A stretch of 64,000 nucleotides of DNA from Vigna angularis (taxonomy: Eukaryota; Streptophyta; Magnoliopsida; Fabales; Fabaceae). The notes under the pieces are model-generated. The model saw nothing but the letters and a program-made list of their open reading frames with translations, had not been told where the DNA came from and did no database searches. The position numbers and the translations under genes are program-made. Shown piece by piece: positions 32,490-44,986 of the stretch. Location of the stretch: contig NC_068977.1 of NCBI RefSeq assembly GCF_016808095.1, forward strand, positions 26,871,364 through 26,935,363, written 5' to 3'. Numbering within the stretch: position 1 is the first letter of the stretch; each line of letters begins with the position of its first letter.

Positions 32490-34240
32490 ATAGTTAACTA
32501 ACTTCTATAATGTTAAGAAATAAACTTTGAGCATAGCTTAATCTTTCAAAGCTAATATGTAAAATGAGTTTACACCCATTTATACATTATGAATTGAGAT
32601 ATTAATTGGTAGTCCGATAGAGGTCCAAGTAGAATAATAAACCCAACAAACAATAAATTTCGTTAGGATAAGTTACAGCACATGATTATGATACCATGTT
32701 AAGGAGAGTTTTACACCCACTTAAATATTGTGAATTGATTTTATTTCTAGTTGATACAAGACTTCCAACCATAACTTAATTAATTAGTCATTTTCATCAA
32801 CAAATACAAAGTCAATTACGTGTTTTGCCAGAAAAAATAATCTATTAGATTAATTGTATGACGATTATGGTTTCTTCTTATAGTCATTCATTACAAGCTA
32901 CATGATATGAAATCGATAAATATTGAACATACTCGTTTCTAAAATATAAAATTCCTTTATTTGAATGATAAGGATTTAGAAATAACCCTTTTAAATATAT
33001 AGATGTTGTTAACACATTTTTAAAAACATGTTAAGAATTCACATAATTTAAAGTGGTGAGCACAATACTTGTAAGCACAAGTATTGTCTATATTAAGTTT
33101 CTTCATCGCTTAGACCTGTCAATTTGTTTTTCCTCATATGATTTGGTCCTAACTTACATGGATTAGGACCAGAAAAACTCACAATGCCAAAAAGCTCCTC
33201 TTTAAAAAAGTCATAGGAGCCAAAATATTTAATAAAGCCTTGTGGGTCAGGTTTAACTCATATACAGATCTTCTTTTTAGAAAAAATATTCATTTTAAAT
33301 ACAAAAAAAAATTATATTAACTCTTGATCTGTTGCAAATCTAAGTGTTTTTAATTATTCAAAAAACTATATACAAACATTTTAATCAGACTAACATAATA
33401 TTTATAAGAAGTTTTAATAAACTCGATTGCTTACTTATTTAAGAAAATTATACAACAACCTAGGTTGTTGAAATCCTTGATTAACTAAATATATTTAACT
33501 TTTCTTGACTGGTTAAACATATTTTTAAAGTATATAAGATAGTCATCTAATTTTGTTGTGTGAAAAAATCATCTAAATCTAAATCAAAACTAAATAAGAC
33601 ATCTCAATTTGAAAGATCAAAATAATAAATTTATAAGTAATAAATTTATGAATTTTTTTATAACATGTTTAGTTTTTATTTTTTTAATATATGACTTAAA
33701 TTTATATTTAAATTCTATCACTTATTTATTTCTCTTTAATAATCAATATATATATATAATATATTTAGTAATTATAAAAAAGTTTTAGTGTGAATTTTAT
33801 TAGAATTACTCCAATATTCTTATATTTTGGCTAGAGTCCATATTTTGTCTTACGTGTTTAGAAATTTACCAGAATGTACTACGCATTGCTTTATTAAATA
33901 ATATAAGTTTCTTTCTCTAAGAAATTGATAAAATTAATAAATAAATTATAATTAATAATTATATTAAAATATATATTATATATTTTATTTAATAACATAA
34001 TAATAAGTATGATATAAAAATATTAACTTAAATATAATAAAATTACAACATATTAAACTTTCTAATAAAATATATAATTTTGTGTATAAATAAATTATAT
34101 ATTATCAATGTTAGATATATCATTAATATTTGTATTCAAGTTATAATTTATATATAGTAATAACTATAAATACGAGTTTTTAAACATAAAATTAATTTAT
34201 AAAATATAAGTTAAAACAAATATATTAAGAGAAATATATA
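32490..34240. other. AT-rich spacer, nothing recognised
   Basis: Very AT-rich, with (TA)n-like stretches near 33750-34240. No gene, repeat family or RNA gene identified. Confidence 0.6.
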
Positions 34241-34419
34241 TATATAATGAATTTACTACAGCAGACATCTACCACGAGATCTTCTTCCACTGGACAAAGT
34301 GCTTATATTAATCAACTTGGTGTTGTTTCTAAAATTGAATTATATGATGTGACTCTCTACTTTGGGTGTTTGGGTGCCTTTATCATATTAACAGTCTTAT
34401 TACTCAAGGAGAAATTGGC

Positions 34420-35830
34420 TTGTAAACATGATTCATTGGTTTGGGCTATGAATGATGAAATGTATGCTTTAGAAAAGAAAAAAAAATCAAACATGGGTGT
34501 TTATTGGTTTACCTTTGAATAAGCATGTTATTGAGTGCAAATGTGTATGCAAGATCAAGCATCATGCAGATGGTTCTATGGAAGGATATAGGGCTCGTTT
34601 GGTTGGTAAAGTTTAAACTCAAATTGAAAGGCATGACTACTTAGATACATTTTCTCTAGTAGCCAAAATTACCAGACATTTGTTAGCACTAGCTACTTCA
34701 AATAAGTGGTTTCTGAAACAACTTGATGTCCATAATGTTTTTCTACATGGTGATCTCCGTGAAAAGGTGTATATGGTCTTGCCTCTAAGTGTGCAATCTA
34801 CCACACTTGGTCAAGTTTGTAAGCTACAATGATCTCTTTATGGATTGAGACAAGGCAGTCATCAATGGTATGCTCGACTGTCCACCTTTCTTGTAACTCA
34901 TGGTCTTTTACTATTCTATCTTTACTTTGAAAAACCAGACTTCCTTCACCGTGTTTATGGTTACAATATTATTCTTAGTGAAAATAATCTATTTGCCATT
35001 TCTCACACTACAAACTGATTGGATGTCACTTTTAAGATAAAATATTTCAGTGGTTTGAGATATTCCTTTGGTTGAGGTTACTAGTGGAGCTTCTAATATC
35101 AATATTTGTTAAAGAAAATATGGTTTGGATTTTCTCTTTGGCACTGACACGTTGAATTCTAAACTTGTTTCTACTCCTTCTAGTTACTGCACTAGATTGC
35201 ATCCATCTTTTGGGTCTTTACTTTCGGACTTACAGATATCTTCATATAGAAGCTTGATTGACATGTTGATATATCTTACCAACACCAAACCTGATATTAC
35301 TTTTGTTGTTCCACTCCTATGTCAGTTCGTTGCTTATCCCACTACTGACAATTACATAGATTTTTATTGTATTTTTCGTTACTTAAAATTGCTCCTACAT
35401 TAGGAATCTTCTTTCCTTCTACCAATGAAATTCAGCTCAAAGCTCTCATTAATTATGATTGGGTTGCTTGTATTGATACTTAAATTGATTCCTCTGTATA
35501 TCTTATTTGTTCTTTTATATCATAGAGATCTAAAAAGCAAGTCATAATTTTACAAAGCTCTTCTCAAGTTAAGTTTCGTGTTCATACTAGTGCCACTTGT
35601 GAAATTCAGTGACTCATATTTGATTCATGAATTTGGTGTTTCTCCTCAACCTATCTTAATGTTCTGTGACAATAAATATACTCTTTACGTTGCAACAAAC
35701 CTTGTCTTTCGTGAGAGTATCAAATATATTGAAATTAATTATCACTTAGTTCGTGATAAATTGCTTTCTGACTTGATTAAAGATTTTCATTTCATTTCCA
35801 AAATATACATGAATTCCGTAGCTTTAATGA
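34420..35830 (+). pseudogene. Decayed Ty1/Copia pol (reverse transcriptase and RNase H)
   Basis: Conceptual translation with several stops and frame changes. HDSLVWAMNDEMYALEKK near 34428 is the start of the Copia reverse transcriptase domain (usual form W..A...E..AL..N). KQLDVHNVFLHGDLREKVYM near 34718 and SLYGLRQGSHQWYARL near 34834 are further conserved blocks. Between 35560 and 35790 comes the RNase H end with FCDNKYTLYVATN and KYIEINYHLVRDK. The FVDD catalytic region is not recognisable. No LTRs are evident on either side. Old and dead. Confidence 0.85.
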
Positions 35831-35899
35831 ATATTAGCTTTATCTCTATTATTAATCAAAATAAATGTTCTTATAAATTATTTAGAATTAATCATATTT

Positions 35900-36609
35900 C
35901 TAATTAATATCCGTCTTATCTTTAATGTTAATTAAAATAAATCATATCTAATTAGTATAATATAATCTCTAATTTATATTAACCTTATCATTATGGTTAA
36001 TCTTACTATAAATCAATTAATCTATTATACCTTATTTTTTTATATAACTTACAATCAATATTATAGTTAGTTTAAAATAATATCCTTTTCTTTTATATAT
36101 CTTTTATTTATTTCTCCGTCTCTTAAATATGATATATGATATGCCATAAATTTTACAGTATAAATCGAAGACTCATTTATATAAAAGTTTATTCACCAGC
36201 CTACCAATCAGCATCTCAATTTCCATCTTTTACAAACCAAATGTAAATTCTAATTAAATGGAGCATCTTCTTGTCTGAATAGGATGGCAAAAACCACCCC
36301 AAGGTCAAGAAAAAAAAACGCGAAAGAGGGTGTCAATGTCAATATCTAACAACAAACTAACATGGAATGACTCAACCAGAACAATAACTTATGGATACTA
36401 TAAATTATCATAGTGAACATCACAAGGTAAATGGGTATTTGAATTTGTCACACGGTAAGACAATACATATATCAGGTAAATCACATCATAATTTCACCAA
36501 CCAAACAATGTAAAGTGATAGACATATGAAGCTATTTTCTCCTGTCCAACAATAATCTCCATGTCGGAACAGGATTCAAGTAAGCTCGCAGCATATTGAT
36601 GGTCAAAGC
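35900..36609. other. AT-rich 3' flank of the YKT6-type gene
   Basis: No separate gene. The part next to 36609 is expected to contain the 3' UTR and polyadenylation site of the minus-strand gene; I could not fix the cleavage site. Confidence 0.5.
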
Positions 36610-39600
36610 TTACAATATAGTACAACACTGATTGGTTTTCTTGGCTTGTTTATAGAACATCTGTTTCAAACGTCAACATCAGATTGAATCAGTAAAACGA
36701 ACTAGAGGAAAAAATAATACATTCATGATTAACACAGTTATCTTCTAAGGATAAACCAAACATGGTGCTTTCAAATGCATAAAGAAATCATATTCTATGC
36801 AAATGAAATAACCATATAGCTCACATATTCATATTACGTCCAAAAAAACACCATTTTTACATCAATTTAGACTCAGAAATTAAATTAATCGATATCTTAA
36901 TATTCAAAGGATGAAAATGGCCACTTTTCTCCCTTTCAGAAACCAATGTGACATCTCAAATCTTTAGGCACCAAAATGGTGTTTAATTCAATAATTAAAT
37001 AGCAAATAAGTAACAAAAAAGAAATTATTGAAATAATTACAAGCATAAATATTGGACCAAGCCTTATAAATTTACTACTTTATAGAGTATATATACTCTG
37101 CAAGAAATGATTGAAACAATGCGAAAAAAGGAAAAAATAATTGAAGAACCTTTTGCATTTTAATTTTGTTCAGTTCCTAAAGCTAAAAAAATGAGAAAAA
37201 AATATATCATCTAAATAGACTGTAAAACTATTCAAAAGAACAAGTGAAGAAATAAAATTTCATCTAAAGATTGTGCTGACTTAGGGTCTGGATGGACTTC
37301 TTCACAAGTACTTTCAAGAGAAAAAATACCAAACGAAAAATGAAATAAGTTTCTCAATTAAATAAAATTAGTTTATTCATAAATTAAGATGTACAAACTC
37401 TTCAGTATTAGCTTCCCCAAAATCTAATTCTTTTAACTTTTGCACAAGGCTAATTTTATTTTATGGAGAAGCTTATTTTATCTTTCTTATTTTGTTGTCC
37501 GACCAGTGCTTATGAAAAATTTATCCTTGCAGAACCTTAGTTACAATAAAAATATATTAATTATAAAAGTCAATAAAACATACCCTCACCAAGAGATTCT
37601 ATTCTTCCTTCTAAAATAATACAGTAGCGGAGACACAAATACCCACAATTTTATTATACTAAAATAACACAATTAAAAATAACAAAACAAAAAACGTATA
37701 ATTTTGTAAAAGTGGTTTCGAAAGGATTGTGTGGTAAAATAAAAATATTTGTAAGGCGACCAATTTATATCTTTATCAAATAATGACTTTTAGCCTAGTT
37801 AAAATTAACACCAAAAACAATTAAAATAAAACGTGTCCCCTTTATATAATGGTAAAAACACACTAGGCAGCCGTGACAACAGTGTTTTAAGACAAAAATG
37901 CACATCCTAAGAAATATTTTGAACACCACGACCTTGCCAATAATCTTATTAGCAGCATCCCTCAGTTTGCAACAAACAGAGCAGGCTGCACATGTCAACC
38001 CACTGGCTTGTATAGGCATATCCCGCATAACTCAATAGGTTTTCTTAATTATCCATAGATATATAAAATTGTCTGTATGTTGAATATGACTAAATATTTA
38101 CATTCCCTATTTCATAAAATATTAGTACATTTTTTGTTGATAATTGATTGCACAAAAGAATTTATCAATGCATGTGCGAGTTCAACTATCAAGTTGTACT
38201 GTCATCAATTATGAATGATTTGAACTTGCGTACACTCATATACTTATAAGTCTAGATTTTATTTTGTATTATACTTTAATTTTTTTTCACAGTTTATTTT
38301 TATTTACTTGCAATAAATAAAAATCTTAAGTTCCGAACTGGCATGTTATTTATTACACATCTTCCATATTAATGCATTTTGTATCTACTGGAAAAGCATA
38401 TAGAGAAGTTTTGAACAGCAAGAAAAGAGATTAATCACAAAGCTACATAATACATTTATCATGCACGCATACTCAATGATGACCACAAACATGTAGACAA
38501 GACAAAAAATATGTCAGACAATAATAGATGCCTGACTATATGTAGCATTGCTGTACTAGTCCCAAATGAAAATTTGTGTAACACAAGTTGTTTAGATGTA
38601 CCTGGGATGCGGCACTCAGATCAGAACTCTTCTCAACTAAACTGTCCAGCTTCTCCCCTCTAGCCAGCACACTATCAATAGTCTTATGCTGTTCATAAAC
38701 AGGAAGCAATCATATGGTCAAAGAAATCTACATGCCAGAAAACTGGAGAATCTAAACAAACCTATTATGTAGGAAGAAACTAACAAAACCTCACAACCCA
38801 CCTAGAAGGCCCAACTCTCAACTACCCATTTATAGTAACATAACCAAGTAAATGCACATCAATAAGAAACAGCAACTAATCAGGAAGAAATAACTAATAG
38901 CAACTAAATTATTGATGAACCACTGATAGACATAATGTAAAATCGAGGGCATCTTATCACAATGCTAGAAAGAGACAAATTAGCGTTACTTCGTTGCATT
39001 TGAGTTCATTTAAATGATACTTAACTCACATGCTGCTGGTATTGTAATCTAAACCTAAATGTATTTGGTTAAAAGTGCCAGTTTCTCAAACGAATTTCAA
39101 ACAAAAAATACAGACATATATCACGTCTATAATTGAACAACTACATGACAAAAATATCTTACGTAACTTTGGAAGACAAGAGATGCAGGGAATCGGTATA
39201 CTGATTTGCAAATATAAATCAATGTATGCTTACAAGGATGATTTTTGTTTCATCTAACTCTCTCTGGATTTTCAACAATTTGTCAGCCTCTGCAGGATCC
39301 TGATGATTTGACAGGAACAGATAAAAGGGGGTTTGAGGCATAAGTAATGGTGTTAAAAGGATACCAAAATGTAACAATTTATTAAACAGAAAAAAAAGAA
39401 TCAACGAGTCCTTTAGCTGCAGCTCACAAAATATAGACGAGGAATTTACATGCCTGGAATTTTGTCAGAGCTTCATTCAAATAGGGCCATGGTTGAGTAC
39501 CGTCTTCCTGTACAGTTCTCCATGACTCACCAAAAGCTTTTTGATATTCATCTATCACCTGCATTTTTATAGTTACAGTCAGCTCTTCCTATAGAATCTC

Positions 39601-40345
39601 CACAAAATAAATAAATAAAACACAAACCCCTTACACAATTATAACATCCTCAGAATAGTTATCATGTCTCATCCTAACAAAGGAAGCAGCAAAAATCCGT
39701 CAATAAAACACAACACTGAACACACACGCGATGCTCTGACTCTCACCTGGTTTAGAAGAGAAAAGGCACTTCGAATCGGGTAATGATCATCCATAAATCC
39801 CAACGCACAAAGACCATTTCTGTTATAGGTGTGCACCTTATATTCTGCAATCAAAAAAGAAAAGAACACGTTTTCAATCATTCACAATTCGGCAAAAAAA
39901 AAATTAAAATCGAACCCTCCAGAAAACCAAAGAAATCACCGCAGATCAAAGAATACGGTTATATCACATCGCCAATTTTAAAAATTACGATTTCTATTAC
40001 TCTGAAGGGGAGCAAAGAGGGAAATATATGATAAACCGAATACGGGTCAACAAAAACGACCGCGCAATGACCCAAACGCGCGATCGGTGTCGGTAAGCAA
40101 CAAGGTGGGAAAAGAAAGAAACCCTAAAAAACGGAATCTAAAGGACAAGAACCTTCGTGTTGTACAGATTGGCGTTGGCCTTGAGGGGTGCGTTTGGCGA
40201 CGGTACGACCGACAAAGACGATGAACTCCCTGACGCTATGGCGTTGAAAGTAGCCGAAGTGGCTAACATCGGAAGCGTTCGCGAGAATCACGGGATCGGA
40301 ACCTTCACCTGTGCATTTAAGCACCAACAACGCTGTGATCTTCAT
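36610..40345 (-). CDS. YKT61: YKT6-type R-SNARE (vesicle fusion), six exons
   Basis: Coding exons on the minus strand: 40345-40153, 39844-39747, 39558-39454, 39299-39234, 38688-38602, 36660-36610. Together they give 199 codons plus TAA, the usual plant YKT61 length, with no break. Residues 1 to about 130 form the longin domain (MKITALLVLK start); about 138-194 is the SNARE motif with the zero-layer Arg in VLARGEKL (residue 164). The C terminus is CCTIL: Cys195 for palmitoylation, Cys196 for prenylation. The protein cycles between cytosol and membranes and acts in ER-Golgi, endosomal and vacuolar fusion. Intron lengths are 308, 188, 154, 545 and 1941. All have AG acceptors. Four have GT donors; intron 3 uses GC (CAG followed by GCATGT), because using the nearby GT would shift the frame into a stop. 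The start is fixed by the conserved MKITALL. This is the only intact host gene in the window. Confidence 0.95.
36661..38601 (-). other. Long last intron (1941 bp) of the YKT6-type gene
   Basis: Bounded by GTACAT and an AG before the final exon. AT-rich. An ORF at 37795-38028 (minus) is Cys-rich but has no recognisable relatives by eye and is not called. Confidence 0.7.
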
Positions 40346-40450
40346 CTTTTCTCTATCTCTCGCTCTAGATTTTCTCTCTCTCTATCTCTGAAAAATTGTA
40401 ACACTACAACGAGAAAGAAAGACAGCAGATCGGAAACAGAAAAAATGGCT
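40346..40450 (-). promoter_or_regulatory. GA-rich 5' leader of the YKT6-type gene
   Basis: Directly upstream of the start codon, on the minus strand, lies a GAGAGAGA-rich stretch (CT repeats on the plus strand, about 40348-40388). Such leaders are common in plant housekeeping genes. The transcription start is not determined. Confidence 0.45.
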
Positions 40451-40504
40451 CTCTCTATTACAAAAAATATTGACGTGTGTAGTTGCATAATTTTATTTAT
40501 ATAA

Positions 40505-41224
40505 TAACAACACTAACCATAATTATAACTAATTATTATTATTATTATTTGTCTTTTTGCAAAGAAATATTTTCTTATAAAAGTCAAAGAAAGCGTTAAT
40601 TTTCTTGATTCTCGTTTTTAGAGTATCTAAATAACACAATAAAAGGAAATGAGGAAATAATATAACTAAAAGACATTTTTATTGCACTAAAATCGAGAAT
40701 GTGAGTAAAATTATAGCAAATGAAATAAAGAATAAAAAATAATTTTTAATTGATATTGAATGTTTATGTTGGAAGCTTCAAAACCAATCTATTCAATTTG
40801 GGCTTCTTCTTGCACCCCAATTTTGATTTCTTCCGACAAACCCAAATTTTTTATAATGGCCAAAACACCCTTTTGAGTTTGACTAGGTTTGCGTCGTCGC
40901 ATCTCCTTTCTGGTCCTGCACCTCTTTTTTCACTTTTTTTTCCACCATTACAAGCTCCACATTCTAGTAGCATGTGACTTTCATTGCGACCTACTTTGTT
41001 CTAGGCACATCGTTGGTTACCTCCAATTACCTGCACCGTCATTTTTGTCATTCTCCAATGATTATGCTCCTCCTTTTTGCTTTTAAAGCAAAAGTTGTTT
41101 TATTTCAGCAAGTATTTGTTTGTAAGGATGTTTTTTGGGATTATTTTTTTCTCACACAATATGTATTTTTTTTTATATTTACGAGATGGCGTATTATAGT
41201 TAATTAATATTTACTTGAATAACA
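40505..41224. other. Intergenic, nothing recognised
   Basis: AT-rich, T-rich in the second half. Short plus-strand ORFs rich in Phe/Leu/Ser have no family signature. Confidence 0.5.
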
Positions 41225-41860
41225 GTTGAAAAACTGAATTCTGACTTTTTATTTAATAATTTTTGTGCAAAGATATGTTAAAATTTAATTTTTGAAAAAT
41301 CGAATTCTGATTTTATTTTTTAGTAATTTTTGCAAAAATAAAGGTTGAAAATTTTTAACGATTTTCAAAATCCTAAATGAAAGTTTAAACCAAAACCGTT
41401 GAAGATTTATATTAATAAACTTCAAAAATTGTTTAACTTATTTTTTTATTTTTTTATTTAAAATTAATAAATAATTAATTTAGTTATTATTGATTATTTA
41501 TGAATTTTAAATAAAAAAATTATTAAAAAATTATGTTAAACAGTTTTTGAAATATGTTACTATAAACTTTTAATGATTTTCGAAAATCGTTTAAGCCTTC
41601 AACGATTTTCAAAAATGCTTAAAAGTTTGAACAGTTTTCAAATTGCAAATTATTTAAGTTTTTAATGATCTTCAAAGACTGATTAACGGTTTTTGAAAAT
41701 TGTGGAAGATTTCAACTTATATTTTCACAAAATAAAAAAAAAACAAAATTAGAATTCAATTTTTCGAAAATTAAATTCTAACTTATCATTTTACAAAATT
41801 ATTGAAATAAAAAATCAGAATACGATTTTCTTTAACTAAATTCTAATCTCTTATAAAATT
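41225..41860. repeat. Long imperfect palindrome (foldback element candidate)
   Basis: The left arm from about 41228 (containing AAAAACTGAATTCTGA and TTTAATTTTTGAAAAATCGA) matches the reverse complement of the right arm ending near 41850 (containing TCAGAATACGATTTTC). Arms are roughly 150-300 bp and diverged, with the centre near 41540. AACGATTTTC-type motifs recur within the arms. Compatible with a foldback or MITE-like DNA element; no target duplication established. Confidence 0.65.
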
Positions 41861-42133
41861 GTATTATCCATGTAAATATTAGCTATATTAAAATATTAAA
41901 AAGAAAAAAAATTATTATGTGAGAAAAAAAATATGTTATTGATTGTCACTTAGAGTACTGAAGTAGAAAATTCGGTTAATGGTATCGGATCCAGAGAAAG
42001 ATAACTGGATTATGTGTTACCAAATTAGATTGTGTGTTTGGAAGTCTTATTATTGGATTCACGAGTCCATTTGATGTTATCGAATTGAGAAATCCAATTT
42101 GATGATACTGGATTTAATGATTGCAATCAGATT
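41861..42133. other. AT-rich spacer, nothing recognised
   Basis: Short region between the palindrome and the CACTA end. Confidence 0.5.
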
Positions 42134-42159
42134 CACTAGTGTAGAAAATGCCTTTAACG

Positions 42160-42740
42160 TCAAGCACATAACGTCTGATTATCGAAAATTCAATATTAAA
42201 AATGACCAGTGACAATTTTATAAATAAAAAAACTATTTAGACGTAGGATATGGAAGGACCCATGCGTCTAAATACGTATACACGTCGGCCCCACTCAATG
42301 GATGCCAAAGATATGCGAGAAAATAAAAAAATTTAATTTTTCTTTGGCTTTAAACGTCGGGGTAAGGGAGCTAACGTCTAAAGTCTATTTAGACGTCGTC
42401 CCCCAACATTGGACGCCAAAATGGTCTACTACAAAAACCCAAAAGTCACTTTTTGACTTCATTTAGACATCTGATCCCACCACCCCGACGTCTAAAGCCT
42501 ATTTAGACGTCGGCACCCCAACCTCGGACGCCAATTTGCCTGTAGAAGTATCCTAAAAGTCATTGTTAAAAGTTCGTCAGTCAGCCCCGATGTCTAAATA
42601 GTCTTTAGACGTCGGCCCCCTCAACCCGAACGCCAAATGAGTCCGCCAAAATTAATATTTTAAACCCCTTACAAGTCAGCTAGGGAGGGTGGCCGACGTG
42701 TAAAGGCATTTAGACGTCAGTTGGGAGGGGGTCCGACATC
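42160..42740. repeat. Subterminal TTTAGACGTC repeats of the CACTA element
   Basis: About a dozen copies of AGACGTC(G) or its reverse, often as TTTAGACGTCGG followed by a C run. The motif is palindromic at its core (GACGTC) and CpG-bearing; subterminal repeats of this type bind the CACTA TnpA-like protein in En/Spm. Confidence 0.75.
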
Positions 42741-42803
42741 TAAAGATCTGCTATAACCAACCCGCGAACGCGAGCCAACAATTACGCACATTCACTGTTC
42801 ATC

Positions 42804-42808
42804 GTCTT
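42804..42808. repeat. Left target-site duplication (GTCTT) of minus-strand solo LTR
   Basis: GTCTT before TGTAACATCCC; its partner is at 44982-44986. Confidence 0.9.
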
Positions 42809-44981
42809 TGTAACATCCCAATTATTATAGCATTAAACTATAATAGAGTTCTTACATCATTGATACAATAGAACAGTTGATAGGAGGAGGAATAACAGTT
42901 TTCCTCATTATTATACAAACCCTCACTCATATTCAAACGAAAATACAGTTCACACTTAAAACATAGACTAAAATTATAAGGCTCTTTCTTATAACTAAGC
43001 TTCCGTCGATCCTCCATCTAAAGCTTGCTCCACCGGCATAACAGCAACTTCTGCTCCCATCCACCGGATGATCATCGCCAGACAAAATACATAACACAAA
43101 ATAGCAACCACACAACATACAAAGCAAGGGTGAGCTAATGCAACATAAAATGTTATGGTAAATTACATAAATAACTAATTTTCCAACTTACAAGTTAAAT
43201 TACTCAATAATACTATAAACATACCATACTCATCGTAAATTCACTCATCCAGATAATCGTATGAATATTGAACTCTTAGCTAGTTCTATACTTACAGTGG
43301 TACTTTACTCAGCTACATCCCATCCTACTCTGTCCCCCAAACTGGATCTTCGAATATGGATGCACTTATTAGCTAGCTCAATTATTCTATCCTACTCTGT
43401 CCCCCAAACTGGATCTTCGGATATGAATAAAACCACTGAAGCTACATCCTTCCTACTCTGTCCACCCCACTGTAGATCTTCGGTAAGGATTTCCCACTCT
43501 CCACCACATAGCTTTCTCTCTAAGTGAGATCGAGACTATTGAGAGCATAAGAATGAACCCCTAAGTCGGAGTTCCTATATTCATACGTACAGTACTTGAC
43601 ACAAAATCAACAAGGAGTTCCTCCTTGGAACTCTATTCTACACTTTCCATTCATAAATACACGTGTTACCATATTATCATCTTTAGTCATATCTTAAGAA
43701 AATAACTCTTACATACTCAGACATTTCACAACCTCACAGAAACATCACTTATTAACACATAACTCTTTATGGTCTATTAATTCGAACCCTTAAGTAGTTC
43801 AAACAGTTTAAATACCCTCACCAATGGCTCCGGAAGGGTCGAAAACCCCCATATCGACCTAAAGAACGTCCAAAACGGATATCCAGAACTCCCAAAACGT
43901 CAAAAACATTAAAACACTAAATTTGTTACGCATAACTCGCTCCAGCAAGTTGACTCATTCACTCAATCGAATTTACTATTCCAAAATCACGAAAATTCAC
44001 TTCCTGGACTATAGCGACTATTCCTTTCACCATACAGACTTTCTAAACATCCAAAAACTCATCTCTTATCAACAACCCATATTCATCCAAATCTTATAAA
44101 CATCTAAACTAAACATATAATTAAAAGGCAGCGGATAATTAGTACAATCCAAAATTTCCGATCAAAAACCTAGTCTCCTTTTAAATCCATAAACAGATCC
44201 AAAATCTTCGAACTATACGTATACCAAAAAAAAAACTTCCACCGATTCAAAATTCTTAATACGAACAAGATCTCTTCAAAATTATCAAAACAGAAGCATA
44301 TCCCAATTCCCAACCGTACATCAATTCAAAAGATACAACAGAAGCAGAATTTCATTCTAAAATCATAAAGAGAATCAAGATCCTAAACATATACCAAATT
44401 TAGATCATACAGAAACAAAAAGACTCAAGGTTAGCTCCCCTTACGGTTTTCTCCTTAGCTAGCCTTTCGAAAACACTTTGCGAACGTTCCTCCGACTCAA
44501 ATCACAGCTCTAAAGTCCCTCTGCTCCAAAACCTTCGTGCTCTGACCTCCGGTTCAACTTAGGAACTTCTCTCAGCCCCAAAACACTCTTAAATAACCAT
44601 AAAAACGTGTTTAAATAGTAAAAACGCGTTTAAATAGTAAAAACGCGTTTACCCAGTCAAAAACGCGTTCAAAACGCGTCAAAAACGTGTTCACTCACTG
44701 GGACAACTTTGTCAGTCTGGTTGAACCCCTTCCCGATGTCGGAATTACGCGTATGAGTACTCGAATCGAAGCTATTCGAGTCTACTTTCTAATGGAAAAA
44801 GAATGAACTCAATATCTAATTTATAAAAAAAGTTATAATTGAAATACTAAACCTTGTCAAAGTCGACAGCATTGTATTTTGTACTATATTTCGTACTTTT
44901 GTTACAGCTTGTTACATCTTGAGTTTCTTAGTCTTCTAATGACCCAAACTTACTATTTCTTCTAATTTTCAGGGTCTTACA
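42809..44981 (-). mobile_element. Solo Gypsy LTR, 2173 bp, minus orientation
   Basis: Read on the minus strand it starts TGTAAGACCCTGAAAA and ends GGGATGTTACA, with GTCTT on both sides. The start resembles the solo LTR at 24764 and the end resembles the LTRs at 795-21026 and 48440, so all are Tekay-like relatives. A stem-loop CATCC-GGT-GGATG lies at 43070-43058 (minus). An array of AAAAACGCGTTT-type words lies at 44600-44692. Confidence 0.92.
44600..44692. repeat. AAAAACGCGT array inside the solo LTR
   Basis: Six copies of AAAAACGCGT or AAAAACGTGT at 10-20 bp spacing, near the 5' end of the minus-oriented LTR. ACGCGT is self-complementary. Confidence 0.8.
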
Positions 44982-44986
44982 GTCTT

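Noticed and set aside
34247..34522. 91-codon ORF with a hydrophobic stretch
   Set aside because: Its end overlaps the Copia reverse transcriptase start in another frame; the beginning has no recognisable family.
37795..38028. Cys-rich minus-strand ORF containing GLTCAACS, reminiscent of a heavy-metal-binding motif
   Set aside because: Single short match within the YKT6 intron, without the rest of such a domain; probably chance.
40157..40504. 115-codon plus-strand ORF
   Set aside because: Antisense to YKT6 exon 1 and its leader.
43261..43527. 88-codon ORF with repeated ATCC..CTACTCTGTC segments
   Set aside because: Direct repeat inside the minus-oriented solo LTR.
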